From Pseudocoprococcus catus (GTDB lineage Bacteria; Bacillota; Clostridia; Lachnospirales; Lachnospiraceae), in contig NZ_JAAXCM010000050.1 of NCBI RefSeq assembly GCF_019734885.1, positions 1 through 64,000 of the forward strand: DNA of 64,000 nucleotides, in the 5' to 3' direction. This document shows positions 55,007-64,000 of the stretch, one piece after another. A program made the translations under genes and the position numbers. Positions within the stretch are counted from its first letter, which is position 1. Each line of letters opens with the position of its first letter. The notes beneath the pieces are model-generated. The model was given only the letters and a program-made list of their open reading frames with translations, did not search any database and was not told where the DNA came from.

Positions 55007-57841
55007 TTATTTACACTCAACTTTTATACCTAACTTATCGAAGCCACCTAACACCTCTTTCCCCTTAACATCCTGATAGGCACGAATCGTATACGTATAT
55101 AAAGCACTTGATTGCACCGATTTATCGGCAAAATTGCAAATATTTTTTTCTGTAACTTTAGCTAATCGTCTCCAACTGCTTGTACCCGTCTTTCGATAAA
55201 TCACATATCCTGTACATTGTTCTACTTTTTCCCAATTAATCTCTGCACCATTGTTTTTATCATATTCCGCAGAAATTAATTTTACAGTAACCGGTACCTT
55301 TCGGGCACTTATTCCTTTATGGTCAAAATCTCCATATAAAACTGTCTCTCCATTTTTCTTATAGGCACGCACAGTGTAAATGTAAACTGTTCCGATATCA
55401 CCAGAACTATCTAAAAATGTGGTTTTGTCTGCATTATTCACATTATCCAATGCTTTCCAGCCTTCTGTGCTGGTTTTTCTGTAAATACGGTAACCATCGG
55501 CAGCTCTTACTTTCTCCCATTGTATTTCTATACCGCCATTTCCATTATCTTCTGCTGATACCAACACAGCTGTTTTTGGCAGGCAGACCGCTGATTTTCC
55601 TGTCTTATCATAGCTGCCGTACACATTTGTACCTGCTACATTTTTATACGCACGAACAGTATAGGTATATTTTGTTCCCACATCAATAGCTTTGTCTGTA
55701 AAAATCAATTCTGATGTGTTTCCTAATCCAGACCATCCTTTGCCATTTTCTTTTCTGTAAATACGGTAACCATCCGCATCTTTCATTTTTTCCCATGAGA
55801 TAACAATTTCACTATTTCCATTATCCTTTGCACTTACCAGCTTTACCTGCCCTGGCAATTTCTGTGCAGACACGCCAAGTTGATCATAACTGCTAAGCAT
55901 CATCTTATCTTTATTCATGACATAAGCGCGAATTGTATAGGTATATTTTGTTCCGGTTATTCCGGATTGATCCGTATAAGATACGGCATCCGCTCCGACA
56001 TTCGTTAGACCTTTCCATCCCTTCCCATTCTCTTTTCTGTAAATACGATAGCCTTCCGCACCATCTACAGGACTCCAATTAATCCTTATATTTCCGTCTG
56101 TATCATTTTCAGCTTTGCCTAACTTCGGCATTTCAGGCTCTGCACTATTTGCTTTTGCCGATACACTCTCAGAATATGGCGAACATATTCTCTCATCGTC
56201 ATATAAACGATAGGTACATATCTTATAGTAATGCCACTGACCATCTTTGACTTTATCCTCATAGGATGTCACTTTATAATTATTAATTATCGCTAATTCT
56301 TTATATTCTCCCTCCATACTGTCACTGCAGGTTACTATATAACCATCTGCCTTTTCATTGGTTGACCATGTCAATATAATGCTATCTTTATTGACCTGAA
56401 TGTCTGAAAAACTAATCTCATTCGGCACCGGATATTCCTGCAGAGTGCTGATATAATTCTGATATCTGTTTGTCTCATTCTCATCATCCAAGGTTACGCA
56501 AATCAAATATCCGTTTTTTATACTCATCTCGGATATTACTTCTGAAGAGTTTTCCGGTTTCCAGACTACATCTGTTTCTTCATTTTTCGGATCAAATGTA
56601 AAAACAGCTTCCGTCGTGTTATAATAAATTTTCCTCTCGTACCCAAATCCATACCGTAAAACATTTGTTTTTGCTATTGAGCTATCTGTCTGCATTAATG
56701 AACTGGAAGATATTAAATTTCCTTTATTCAAATCAAAACAATACCATTGCTGATCAATGAAGGCAAATGAGCTGACTGGATTCGTTTTAAATAAATATTC
56801 AGAGAATACATCACTTTTGTCTGCAGACGGAACTTCTTCACCATTTGTTTCTATCTCCCATCCTGAATGTCTCAAATTCAAAAATTCATCATCGCTGCAC
56901 AAGAAATACGTATGTGTTACAAACCCTTCATCCGCATAATCTAAATTATATAAACTTCTATACGTTTTCTCTTTGAAAATCGGATCATCCCATGTTGCAT
57001 CCACATGATACCAGCTGCCATCTACATTTACCAAATTCCACGCATGATTCATGGAATCACTGACAACTATATATGACTCAATATCACATTGCTGAAGCAG
57101 CCAGGAATATGCAAATGCATAACCGTTGCATACCGCTTTTCCATTAACTAAAACACCATATGCATTAAATGATGCTCTTGGAATTGAATTATTCAAATAA
57201 TTCTCATAGTCATAATCACATTCTCTAACAATAAAATCGTGCAGCAATAATACTTTTTCCAAATCTGATTCCGCACCATCCAGACAATTCAAGGCTTTCT
57301 CAACCTGATAATCGAATGATTCTTTGTCCTTTTCTATATGATGTACATCAACCTCACCATTATCATCCAGATATTCACTATTATAATTAATTTTGATATA
57401 TTTAATCAGTCCCGTTGATGCACTGTAACTATAACTATATCCACCGGATATGTAAAAGAATTGTCCAACTATCGATGCTTGATAGACGCTTCTCATTTCA
57501 TGATAGTCTTCATCTCTGTTAAGTTCCAAATCCTCCAAAGAAACTTTTTCTTCATAATTTGAAAATGCATCAATTAATCTTCTTTTCAGGATTTGTTGCC
57601 AATCAGGAATACTTCTCTCCTCAATACCACTCTCCACATCAAAATGCTGAGTAAATAAATCACCATTTTGAATCAATGGTACCTCATCATCTGCCCAAAC
57701 ATCGGATTCTTCGCTTTCCGGTTCCTGACTCTCTTCCTGATTTTCTAATACACTTTCATCTTCTGTCCAAACTTCCTGTGCATAAACTGTTTGCCCCAAC
57801 AACAAACTAAATAATAAAATAAAGGCAATCCATTTTCTCAT
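55007..57841 (-). CDS. secreted transglutaminase-like protein with FN3-like repeats
   Basis: A 944-residue exported protein. The start at MRKWIAFILLFSLLLGQTVYA gives a signal peptide cleaved after about residue 22; an upstream extension of 17 codons is unlikely. An acidic linker follows, then a transglutaminase-like domain with the triad Cys238 (KAVCNGYAF), His266 (SMNHAWNLV) and Asp281 (WYHVDATWD). Next is a beta-rich region, then about five FN3-like modules from residue 490 to the end, each with an xGYRIYRK strand. There is no LPxTG or membrane anchor. It may crosslink or cleave surface peptides. It lies 105 bases after a giant surface-protein gene with the same repeats. Confidence 0.88.
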   Translation of the reverse strand: MRKWIAFILLFSLLLGQTVYAQEVWTEDESVLENQEESQEPESEESDVWADDEVPLIQNGDLFTQHFDVESGIEERSIPDWQQILKRRLIDAFSNYEEKVSLEDLELNRDEDYHEMRSVYQASIVGQFFYISGGYSYSYSASTGLIKYIKINYNSEYLDDNGEVDVHHIEKDKESFDYQVEKALNCLDGAESDLEKVLLLHDFIVRECDYDYENYLNNSIPRASFNAYGVLVNGKAVCNGYAFAYSWLLQQCDIESYIVVSDSMNHAWNLVNVDGSWYHVDATWDDPIFKEKTYRSLYNLDYADEGFVTHTYFLCSDDEFLNLRHSGWEIETNGEEVPSADKSDVFSEYLFKTNPVSSFAFIDQQWYCFDLNKGNLISSSSLMQTDSSIAKTNVLRYGFGYERKIYYNTTEAVFTFDPKNEETDVVWKPENSSEVISEMSIKNGYLICVTLDDENETNRYQNYISTLQEYPVPNEISFSDIQVNKDSIILTWSTNEKADGYIVTCSDSMEGEYKELAIINNYKVTSYEDKVKDGQWHYYKICTYRLYDDERICSPYSESVSAKANSAEPEMPKLGKAENDTDGNIRINWSPVDGAEGYRIYRKENGKGWKGLTNVGADAVSYTDQSGITGTKYTYTIRAYVMNKDKMMLSSYDQLGVSAQKLPGQVKLVSAKDNGNSEIVISWEKMKDADGYRIYRKENGKGWSGLGNTSELIFTDKAIDVGTKYTYTVRAYKNVAGTNVYGSYDKTGKSAVCLPKTAVLVSAEDNGNGGIEIQWEKVRAADGYRIYRKTSTEGWKALDNVNNADKTTFLDSSGDIGTVYIYTVRAYKKNGETVLYGDFDHKGISARKVPVTVKLISAEYDKNNGAEINWEKVEQCTGYVIYRKTGTSSWRRLAKVTEKNICNFADKSVQSSALYTYTIRAYQDVKGKEVLGGFDKLGIKVECK

Positions 57842-57946
57842 ATGTTTTCCTTTCTTATAGCAAATCCCCAGAAACATGACTATAAACTTCACACTTCTGA
57901 GGATTTGTCAATTAATCATTCTTCATATCGCAAGTTTTTCAATCAA

Positions 57947-60900
57947 TTACTTCTGGCACTTTACACTTACGCCATTATTGTCATATCCTCCATAACATGT
58001 TTTGCCTTCATATTCTTTATATGCGCGCACTGTATAAGCATAAGTCTTACCTGATACACAGCTATCATCTGTATATGTAGTTACGCTATATGAAGTAATT
58101 GTATCAAGGCCTTTCCAACTGCCTCCATCTTCTTTTCTGTAAATGCGATAGCCTGTCGCATTAGAAACTTTGTTCCATGAAACATCAATTCCGCCTTTAC
58201 CGTTATTCGAAGCACGCTTCATAACTACCGTTACAGGTAATTTCGTTGCACTTACACCAAGACTGTCAAAACCGCCAAGTTTTTCTTTGCCGTTGACTGT
58301 TCTAAAAGCTCGTACCGTATAAGTATACTGCTTACCTGTTACACCTGAGCCATCTACATAACTTAATTGATCAGAAGAAACATCTGTCAGCTTTTTCCAT
58401 CCACTGCCTGTAAACTTTCTATAAATACGATATCCTTCCGCACCTTCTACTGCCTTCCAGCTAACAATAATACTTCCTTTTCCGCTGTCCTTTGGCTGAT
58501 TTAGAACAACCGTTCCAAGCGGCTGTGTCGTATTCTTAAATACCGCATTTACACCATTATTGTCAAAACCGCCAAAGACTGTTTTTCCTTCATAGACTTT
58601 ATAAGCTCTGACTGTATAGTAATAAGTTGTACCTGAAGCTACCGTCTTGTCCGTGTAGGTAATTGTTGTATTAGATGTTACATCTGACAATTTCGTCCAG
58701 CTGCTGTTAGCTGTCTTTCTGTAAACACGATAACCATCTGCGTTAGACACCTTATTCCAATTGATAACTATACCATCTTTGCCATTATCTTTTGCTGATT
58801 TTAAAACAACTGATGAAGGTAATTTTGTAGCACTGACACCAAGATTATCAAAACCGCCAAGCTCTTCCTTGCCATTCACTGTTCTGAAAGCACGTATGGT
58901 ATAAGTATATTGTTTGCCCGTTACACCTGAACTATCTGTATAACTCAGTTGATCTGAAGCAACATCCACAAGTTTTTTCCAGCTGCTGCCTGTAAATTTC
59001 CTGTATATACGATATCCTTCTGCGCCTTCTACTGCCTTCCAGCTAACAATAATGCTGGCTTTTCCACTGTCTTTGGCTCCACTGAGTTCAACTTTTCCAA
59101 GAGGCTGTACACTTTCCTTAAATGCAGCAGATACACCTTTATTATCGTAACCACCTAAAATTGTTGTTCCCTCATAGACTTTATAGGCTCTGACCGTATA
59201 ATAATACGTTGTTCCTGAAACCGCCGTTTTATCTGTATATGTAATGGCTGTATTGGATGATATATCAGAAAGTCTGGACCAGCTGCCGCCGGATATTTTT
59301 CTGTAAATACGATAACCATCCGCATTGGATACTTTGTTCCAGCTGATGTCAATGCCATCCTTCTCATTATTCTTTGCCTCTTTTAAAACAACTGTTGCCG
59401 GCAGTTTTGTGGCGCTTACTCCGTTTTCATCATACTCTCCGGTAATTTCTTTTCCATCTGCATTCTTGTATGCCTGAACAGTATAACTATATTTCTTACC
59501 TGTATCACCTGAATCATCCGTATAGCTCAGTTTGTCTGCCTCAACCTCTGCCAGTAAAATCCAGTCCTCTCCTGCAGACTTTCTGTAAATACGATAACCT
59601 TCTGCATCTTCCACAGCTTTCCATGATACTTCAATTTGAGCTTTTCCGTTATCCACAGCTTTTACAAGTTCAACCTTATCCAAAGTATCCTGTTTTTCTG
59701 TTACTGTCACTTCACATTCTGCATTGTAATTTCCATCTACCGTCATAACAGTAACAACTGCTGTACCTTCTGAAATAGCTGTTATATTTCCCTTGTCATC
59801 GACTTCAACAATTGCTTTATCTGAAGAATTCCATAATACAGAAGTATCTGCACCTTCACTGCTCGATAATTCAGCTGTCAATTTTCCTTTCTTTCCTTTT
59901 GACAGCGTCATCTTTGCCTGATCAAGTTTGATTCCTGTAACATGCGGCGGCTCAATCTGTAGCAAATACTCATTATCAGCAAGTAATGTTTCTTCTGTGC
60001 TCGTTGTCACCTGAATCTTAAATATCTTCGTATCCTCATAATTCTCAAACTTAAGATATTGGTCAGGAATTTCAATCGTCTGAGTCATTGTCTTTCCGGT
60101 ACCCAGATTTCCAATGGCATACTCCACGATTGCCTCATTGCTGCCCTCTTCGTAAACACTCACTTTCACATTTTCCGCTGACATATAACCATGATTAGCA
60201 ACAACAATCTTCTTGCTGTCAGCAGACTGAATCTGAATATCCGTCTCACCAAAAGTCACTGAACTGATATTGTTGTCTTCGTCAGCTTCTTCTACACCGC
60301 TTGCAAATACTTCTGCCTTCAATGTCAGTCCTTCAAGCCTATCCGGAAGAACATACTTAAATGTAACATCCTTACTTTCTCCGGACTCCAGATTATCAAT
60401 AACCGTGTCATTTACAATTACTGCATTATTCTTTCCTTTAACACGCAGTTTGATATTCTGTACTGCTGCCGTAGAATTATTTGCAATATGAACATTAAAT
60501 GAAGCTTCCTCTCCCGGCTTAATTGCTGCTGCATCATAGGAAATACTGTCACAAATCAGATCATATACACATGTATCTGCTATTGTCTTCATCGTACTCT
60601 TACCATATGGTGATGAAGCGTTATCCGGATTAACAGCTGTTGATACATATTCAATCAATACATTCCCTGAGCTGTCCTTCGAAACTGTAAAGCTGCTAAC
60701 ATAAGCTTTATCATATGTTAATTGAACTGCTGCTGATGCTCCGATCTTCTGCATATACAATTCACTGGTGTATCCGGATGAAACCGTCCAGTATACTGTT
60801 CCATCCATAACCTGATAGTCTGAACCGCAGGCAATGCCGTAATCTGTACTTTCTTTGCCTGAACCACCATGAAGCGTACCATTTTCAATATAATAAAGCT

Positions 60901-63900
60901 GGCCATCAAAAATCTTCGTGTTGCTTCCTTCACCTAAATCAGAAACTGTGCCTCCTACTACACTGTAATTATTTGAACCATCAGAATAGTAAACCGTTAC
61001 TTGTCCATTATTTGAAAGCACTTCCAGATTTAAAATGGTGTCCTTTGTTGCCAGAAGCTTCTTCTTTTCGCCCCATGTATTTCCGGTACGTACTTTCACA
61101 TAGATAGTATTCGTTCCTTCCTGCATAAACGGATCATTTTTACTGTTTTCTACCCATGCAACAATCTGGCTGTTTACATCTGCACTCTCAGCATAATTAA
61201 ATTCCAGCTTCTGATTACCTGCATCCGGTACTAATTCCGGTGTTTCAAAAGCACTGCCATTAAACTCAGCAAAATACAAATCTGTATTTGCATAAACATA
61301 CTCAGCTGATGTACTTGTATCAATTTTCTTATTGATATTCAGCCATGCAACAAATGCTTTATCACCATAAGCATACAATACCGGACTTGAATCTGCTCTT
61401 CCCGTTTCGCACACTGCTTTTGCATCTGTCCATGCGCCATTCTCATAAATCTGATACATCAATGTGGTATGATTACCAGTTGTCTTTGTACCATCATCAT
61501 CAATATAGACTTTCACTTTTCGTCCATCACTTAAAACAGCCACCTGCGGATTCGCATATTCATAGGCTTCTCCTTCGCCAGGTACCACTCTGTCATCCAC
61601 AGCTAATTTCCAATCTGAAGCCTCCAGATAGGCACCAAATTCCGGATAAAGCTCTACTGTTCCCAGATCCCAGTCCTTAGAATAACATAAAACAGATACC
61701 GGGCTGCTTGTCTTCATAAATAATTTACCGCTCATTGTGACAGACAATGCATCCTTCATTTTCTGTGCAGGGAATACCATTTTTCCTGATATCGTACCTT
61801 CAACACCGCCTTTAATATCAAAAACAGCGGATGAACCAACACCCAGTGCAAGAGATGGTACTAATGCAAGTCCCATATTGCCATCCATGATAAATTTCTT
61901 TTCAGCCGATGACTTAAAGTTTAACTGACCGGATACTTTGCCGCTGAGACCAAATTCCTCATAAACACACCAGAATAACGGTGCCTTAACAGTTGTTCCT
62001 GCCTGCAGCATGGCTACAAGACCACTATCTATGATTTCCAAACCGCCATTCGCATAGCTGAATTCAATGAATCCCGTTGCACTTCCACCAACATTAATAG
62101 CCGCTGTGCCATTGATTTCTTTTAGCTGACCACGAAGTGAACTAAACTGATTCCACAGCTTGGTTGTATCGACTTTTCCGCCGCAGCCCTTTACCAGACT
62201 CTTAACCTGCTGATAAGAATCACTCCAATATGTATCATCTGCATCTGCCGCTTCAAGCTTTGCACTGTATTTTCCATCAAAACCAAGCAGTACTTTAACT
62301 GTTTTATTGGATGGATCCTGCTTAACAACCATATTGTCAAAAATAGGCAGCTTAAAAGATACATCCGTTTCAAACAGATTAAACGTATTGCCCAGAATCG
62401 TGATTTCAGGCCCTTTCAGTTTATCTCCTGACATGGAAATCTGAGGCGTCATAGAGATGATCTGCTCTTCCATGGTCTGTTTTCTCTTAATATTAATAAC
62501 ATTTACGCCAGTAGATTTCCAAGGCCATCCGCTGTAACTTGCAGGCTCATATCCCTCTTTACTTATGGCTACTGTCTGTGTCGCTGTGCCATACACTGTT
62601 ACATGGGCAATTCCCTTGTCATCTGTGTAATAGCTCTTTGATTCAGTATCACTAATTGTAATCTGTACACCAGAAACAGAATGACCAGTTGCATCATCTA
62701 CTACTTTGACCGTATAGTCGGCAGTTTTATAAAGACCTTCCTGGTAAGTGCTGATATCTGCAAAAGGAATGTTGTTGTCATTTGCATAGGTCTCAGCGAA
62801 TGAGCCAGGGATACCGTAGATTGTCATTTTTTGGCAATTGTAAAATGCACTACCCCCTATACTTGTTACAGTTCCAGGTATCAGAACTTTCTCTACATTG
62901 CTTGTATAATCGTCACTTGCAAGGATATAGGATGGCAGCCATGTCATACCCTCTTCAAAAATTACTTCTTTCAGACTACTTGCTCCTGCCAATGGCCCAT
63001 TAATTCTTGGTGCATTAGCATAAGATATACTCTTTGGTATCGTAATACTGCTAATTCCTGTATCTTCAATAATGCAGTATCCTAACCTTGTTACACTTCC
63101 CGGTATTATCAACTCTTTTAACGATTCACATTTTCTAAATACATCATTTCCTATCTCTGTTACATTTTCACTTAATCGAATCTGACTCAGATAGCTGCAG
63201 CCATAAAATGCACTATCCCCCAAAGTTAAGGCATCTCTCACTGCAACTGACGCATCTTCTGTTTCATATGCAAAGTCAACCTTTTCCAGACCTGTACAAC
63301 TTGAAAATGCACTATCATTTATCGTCCGCACAGATGACGGTATTGTTACCTCTTTTATACCTGTACATCCGACAAACGCCCTCAGTCCTATTGTTTTGAG
63401 ATTTTCCGGTAAATCTATTTCTTTTAACTTTTTACACTGACGAAAGGCATCGCTACCTATTGTTGTAACCGTGTCTGGTATCTGAACCTTCTCTACATTA
63501 CTTGTATAATCGGTACTTTCAAGAATGTATGCCGGTATTTTTGTCATCCCTTCTTCAAAAACAACTTCCGTCAAACTTCCTGCTCCTGCCAATGGGCCAT
63601 TACTTCTTGTTTCGTTAGTATATGATACATTCTTTGGTATCGTAATACTACTGATCCCTGTATCTTGGATAATACAGTATCCAAGCTTTGTAACACTTTC
63701 CGGTATGACTAACTCTTTTAGTGACACACATTTCTCAAATGCATTATTTCCTATCTCTGTTACATTTTCGCTCAATGGAATTTGACTCAGATAGCTGCAT
63801 CCATAAAATGCACTATCTCCTAAAGTTAATGCATCCCGCTCTGCAACGGTCACATCTTCCGTTTCATATGCAAAATCAACCTTTTCCAGTCTAGTACACT

Positions 63901-64000
63901 TTGCAAACACACTATTTTCTATTGTCCGTACAGATGACGGTATTGTTATCTCTTTTATCTCTGCACATCCAGAAAACGCTCCCAATCCTATTGTTTTGAG
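57947..64000 (-). CDS. giant BspA-like LRR surface protein, 5' end outside window
   Basis: More than 2017 residues; the frame stays open to the window edge (LKTIGLGAFSGC), so the N-terminus is missing. In order it has BspA-type leucine-rich repeats (about 1-390) with two 200-residue copies, and a carboxypeptidase-regulatory-like domain (YTVKVVDDATGHSVSGVQIT). A long beta-rich region follows with no clear family, then a CARDB-like module (GEEASFNVHIANNSTAAVQN), a BIG2 Ig-like domain (VTGIKLDQAKMTLSKGKKG), and about six FN3-like modules to the end (GGYDNNGVSVKCQK). It is probably secreted and may bind host or polymer ligands. No anchor is visible at the C-terminus. Confidence 0.9.
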   Translation of the reverse strand, partial: LKTIGLGAFSGCAEIKEITIPSSVRTIENSVFAKCTRLEKVDFAYETEDVTVAERDALTLGDSAFYGCSYLSQIPLSENVTEIGNNAFEKCVSLKELVIPESVTKLGYCIIQDTGISSITIPKNVSYTNETRSNGPLAGAGSLTEVVFEEGMTKIPAYILESTDYTSNVEKVQIPDTVTTIGSDAFRQCKKLKEIDLPENLKTIGLRAFVGCTGIKEVTIPSSVRTINDSAFSSCTGLEKVDFAYETEDASVAVRDALTLGDSAFYGCSYLSQIRLSENVTEIGNDVFRKCESLKELIIPGSVTRLGYCIIEDTGISSITIPKSISYANAPRINGPLAGASSLKEVIFEEGMTWLPSYILASDDYTSNVEKVLIPGTVTSIGGSAFYNCQKMTIYGIPGSFAETYANDNNIPFADISTYQEGLYKTADYTVKVVDDATGHSVSGVQITISDTESKSYYTDDKGIAHVTVYGTATQTVAISKEGYEPASYSGWPWKSTGVNVINIKRKQTMEEQIISMTPQISMSGDKLKGPEITILGNTFNLFETDVSFKLPIFDNMVVKQDPSNKTVKVLLGFDGKYSAKLEAADADDTYWSDSYQQVKSLVKGCGGKVDTTKLWNQFSSLRGQLKEINGTAAINVGGSATGFIEFSYANGGLEIIDSGLVAMLQAGTTVKAPLFWCVYEEFGLSGKVSGQLNFKSSAEKKFIMDGNMGLALVPSLALGVGSSAVFDIKGGVEGTISGKMVFPAQKMKDALSVTMSGKLFMKTSSPVSVLCYSKDWDLGTVELYPEFGAYLEASDWKLAVDDRVVPGEGEAYEYANPQVAVLSDGRKVKVYIDDDGTKTTGNHTTLMYQIYENGAWTDAKAVCETGRADSSPVLYAYGDKAFVAWLNINKKIDTSTSAEYVYANTDLYFAEFNGSAFETPELVPDAGNQKLEFNYAESADVNSQIVAWVENSKNDPFMQEGTNTIYVKVRTGNTWGEKKKLLATKDTILNLEVLSNNGQVTVYYSDGSNNYSVVGGTVSDLGEGSNTKIFDGQLYYIENGTLHGGSGKESTDYGIACGSDYQVMDGTVYWTVSSGYTSELYMQKIGASAAVQLTYDKAYVSSFTVSKDSSGNVLIEYVSTAVNPDNASSPYGKSTMKTIADTCVYDLICDSISYDAAAIKPGEEASFNVHIANNSTAAVQNIKLRVKGKNNAVIVNDTVIDNLESGESKDVTFKYVLPDRLEGLTLKAEVFASGVEEADEDNNISSVTFGETDIQIQSADSKKIVVANHGYMSAENVKVSVYEEGSNEAIVEYAIGNLGTGKTMTQTIEIPDQYLKFENYEDTKIFKIQVTTSTEETLLADNEYLLQIEPPHVTGIKLDQAKMTLSKGKKGKLTAELSSSEGADTSVLWNSSDKAIVEVDDKGNITAISEGTAVVTVMTVDGNYNAECEVTVTEKQDTLDKVELVKAVDNGKAQIEVSWKAVEDAEGYRIYRKSAGEDWILLAEVEADKLSYTDDSGDTGKKYSYTVQAYKNADGKEITGEYDENGVSATKLPATVVLKEAKNNEKDGIDISWNKVSNADGYRIYRKISGGSWSRLSDISSNTAITYTDKTAVSGTTYYYTVRAYKVYEGTTILGGYDNKGVSAAFKESVQPLGKVELSGAKDSGKASIIVSWKAVEGAEGYRIYRKFTGSSWKKLVDVASDQLSYTDSSGVTGKQYTYTIRAFRTVNGKEELGGFDNLGVSATKLPSSVVLKSAKDNGKDGIVINWNKVSNADGYRVYRKTANSSWTKLSDVTSNTTITYTDKTVASGTTYYYTVRAYKVYEGKTVFGGFDNNGVNAVFKNTTQPLGTVVLNQPKDSGKGSIIVSWKAVEGAEGYRIYRKFTGSGWKKLTDVSSDQLSYVDGSGVTGKQYTYTVRAFRTVNGKEKLGGFDSLGVSATKLPVTVVMKRASNNGKGGIDVSWNKVSNATGYRIYRKEDGGSWKGLDTITSYSVTTYTDDSCVSGKTYAYTVRAYKEYEGKTCYGGYDNNGVSVKCQK
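57950..59115 (-). repeat. FN3 super-repeat of 582 bp (two modules per unit)
   Basis: In the last third of the giant gene, paired FN3-like modules repeat as a unit: the segment CCAGCTAACAATAAT recurs at 58457 and 59039, a period of 582 bases (194 residues). Each unit holds one module with AEGYRIYRKFTGS and one with NADGYR(V/I)YRK. The DNA copies are very similar, indicating recent expansion or gene conversion. Confidence 0.75.
62780..63979 (-). repeat. 600-bp tandem duplication within the LRR region
   Basis: Two successive coding copies have a period of exactly 600 bases (200 residues): for example CTGATCCCTG at 63651 and CTAATTCCTG at 63051 occupy the same place in the unit. Protein copies both contain the 20-residue run DALTLGDSAFYGCSYLSQI, with scattered differences elsewhere. 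Further copies may lie upstream of the window. Confidence 0.85.

Noticed and set aside
62000-64000. Regular repeats that might suggest a CRISPR array
   Set aside because: The repeats are coding, 600 bp in period and without short unique spacers; they encode LRR modules.

Overview
The window looks like a chromosomal segment of a low- to mid-GC anaerobic Firmicute, most likely a Lachnospiraceae-type Clostridium relative. This rests on gene content: pyruvate:ferredoxin oxidoreductase, a SpoVB-type flippase, ClpC with McsA/McsB, a cobalamin-dependent MetH lacking its reactivation domain, very strong GGAGG ribosome-binding sites, and BspA-like leucine-rich-repeat surface proteins. No rRNA, tRNA, CRISPR array or prophage was found. 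Most genes lie on the minus strand.

Layout. 1-660: an IS605-type element (tnpA with an amber stop, tnpB running off the edge) inserted in the first codons of a zinc-ribbon gene. 745-7382: a protein quality-control operon read as GntR regulator, mcsA, mcsB, clpC, small conserved protein, radA; CtsR is absent, and McsB has lost most active-site residues. 7529-10853: M16 peptidase, rlmH and a SpoVB-like flippase, with a palindromic MITE-like element between rlmH and the flippase. 11053-20121: nifJ, a zinc-ribbon membrane protein, rpsO-pnp with a large structured pnp leader, and divergent argH. 20263-21646: an XRE regulator and an MscS channel.

21766-34702 is an amino-acid biosynthesis region: leuB-ilvD-ilvB-serC-serA-DUF1015 forms one probable operon with a divergent LysR regulator, followed by an aldehyde dehydrogenase and a separate ilvN-ilvC operon. 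Together these cover most of the valine/isoleucine route and two of three serine steps. 35025-41627: a beta-hydroxyacid dehydrogenase, a GntR-ABC exporter operon with an obvious operator, a Uma2-family protein, and a Lon-like AAA+ ATPase (no protease domain) paired with an MFS transporter. 41847-51449: enolase preceded by a 189-bp palindrome, a ParE/RelE-type toxin-antitoxin pair, an RNA methyltransferase, a three-gene methionine operon (B12-reactivation-like protein, homocysteine methyltransferase/MTHFR fusion, MetH), and a class Ic-type aminotransferase.

51462-64000 is more accessory. It has tandem 31-bp repeats, a small hypothetical protein, hairpins sharing a conserved loop, a STAS protein, a STAS-kinase fusion, a small alarmone-hydrolase-like HD protein, and two large secreted or surface proteins. 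The latter are a transglutaminase-like protein and a giant LRR/CARDB/BIG2 protein, both ending in the same kind of FN3-like repeats. The strongest leads are the degenerate McsB with replaced CtsR, the STAS plus STAS-kinase set, the protease-less Lon-like ATPase, and the structured non-coding elements.
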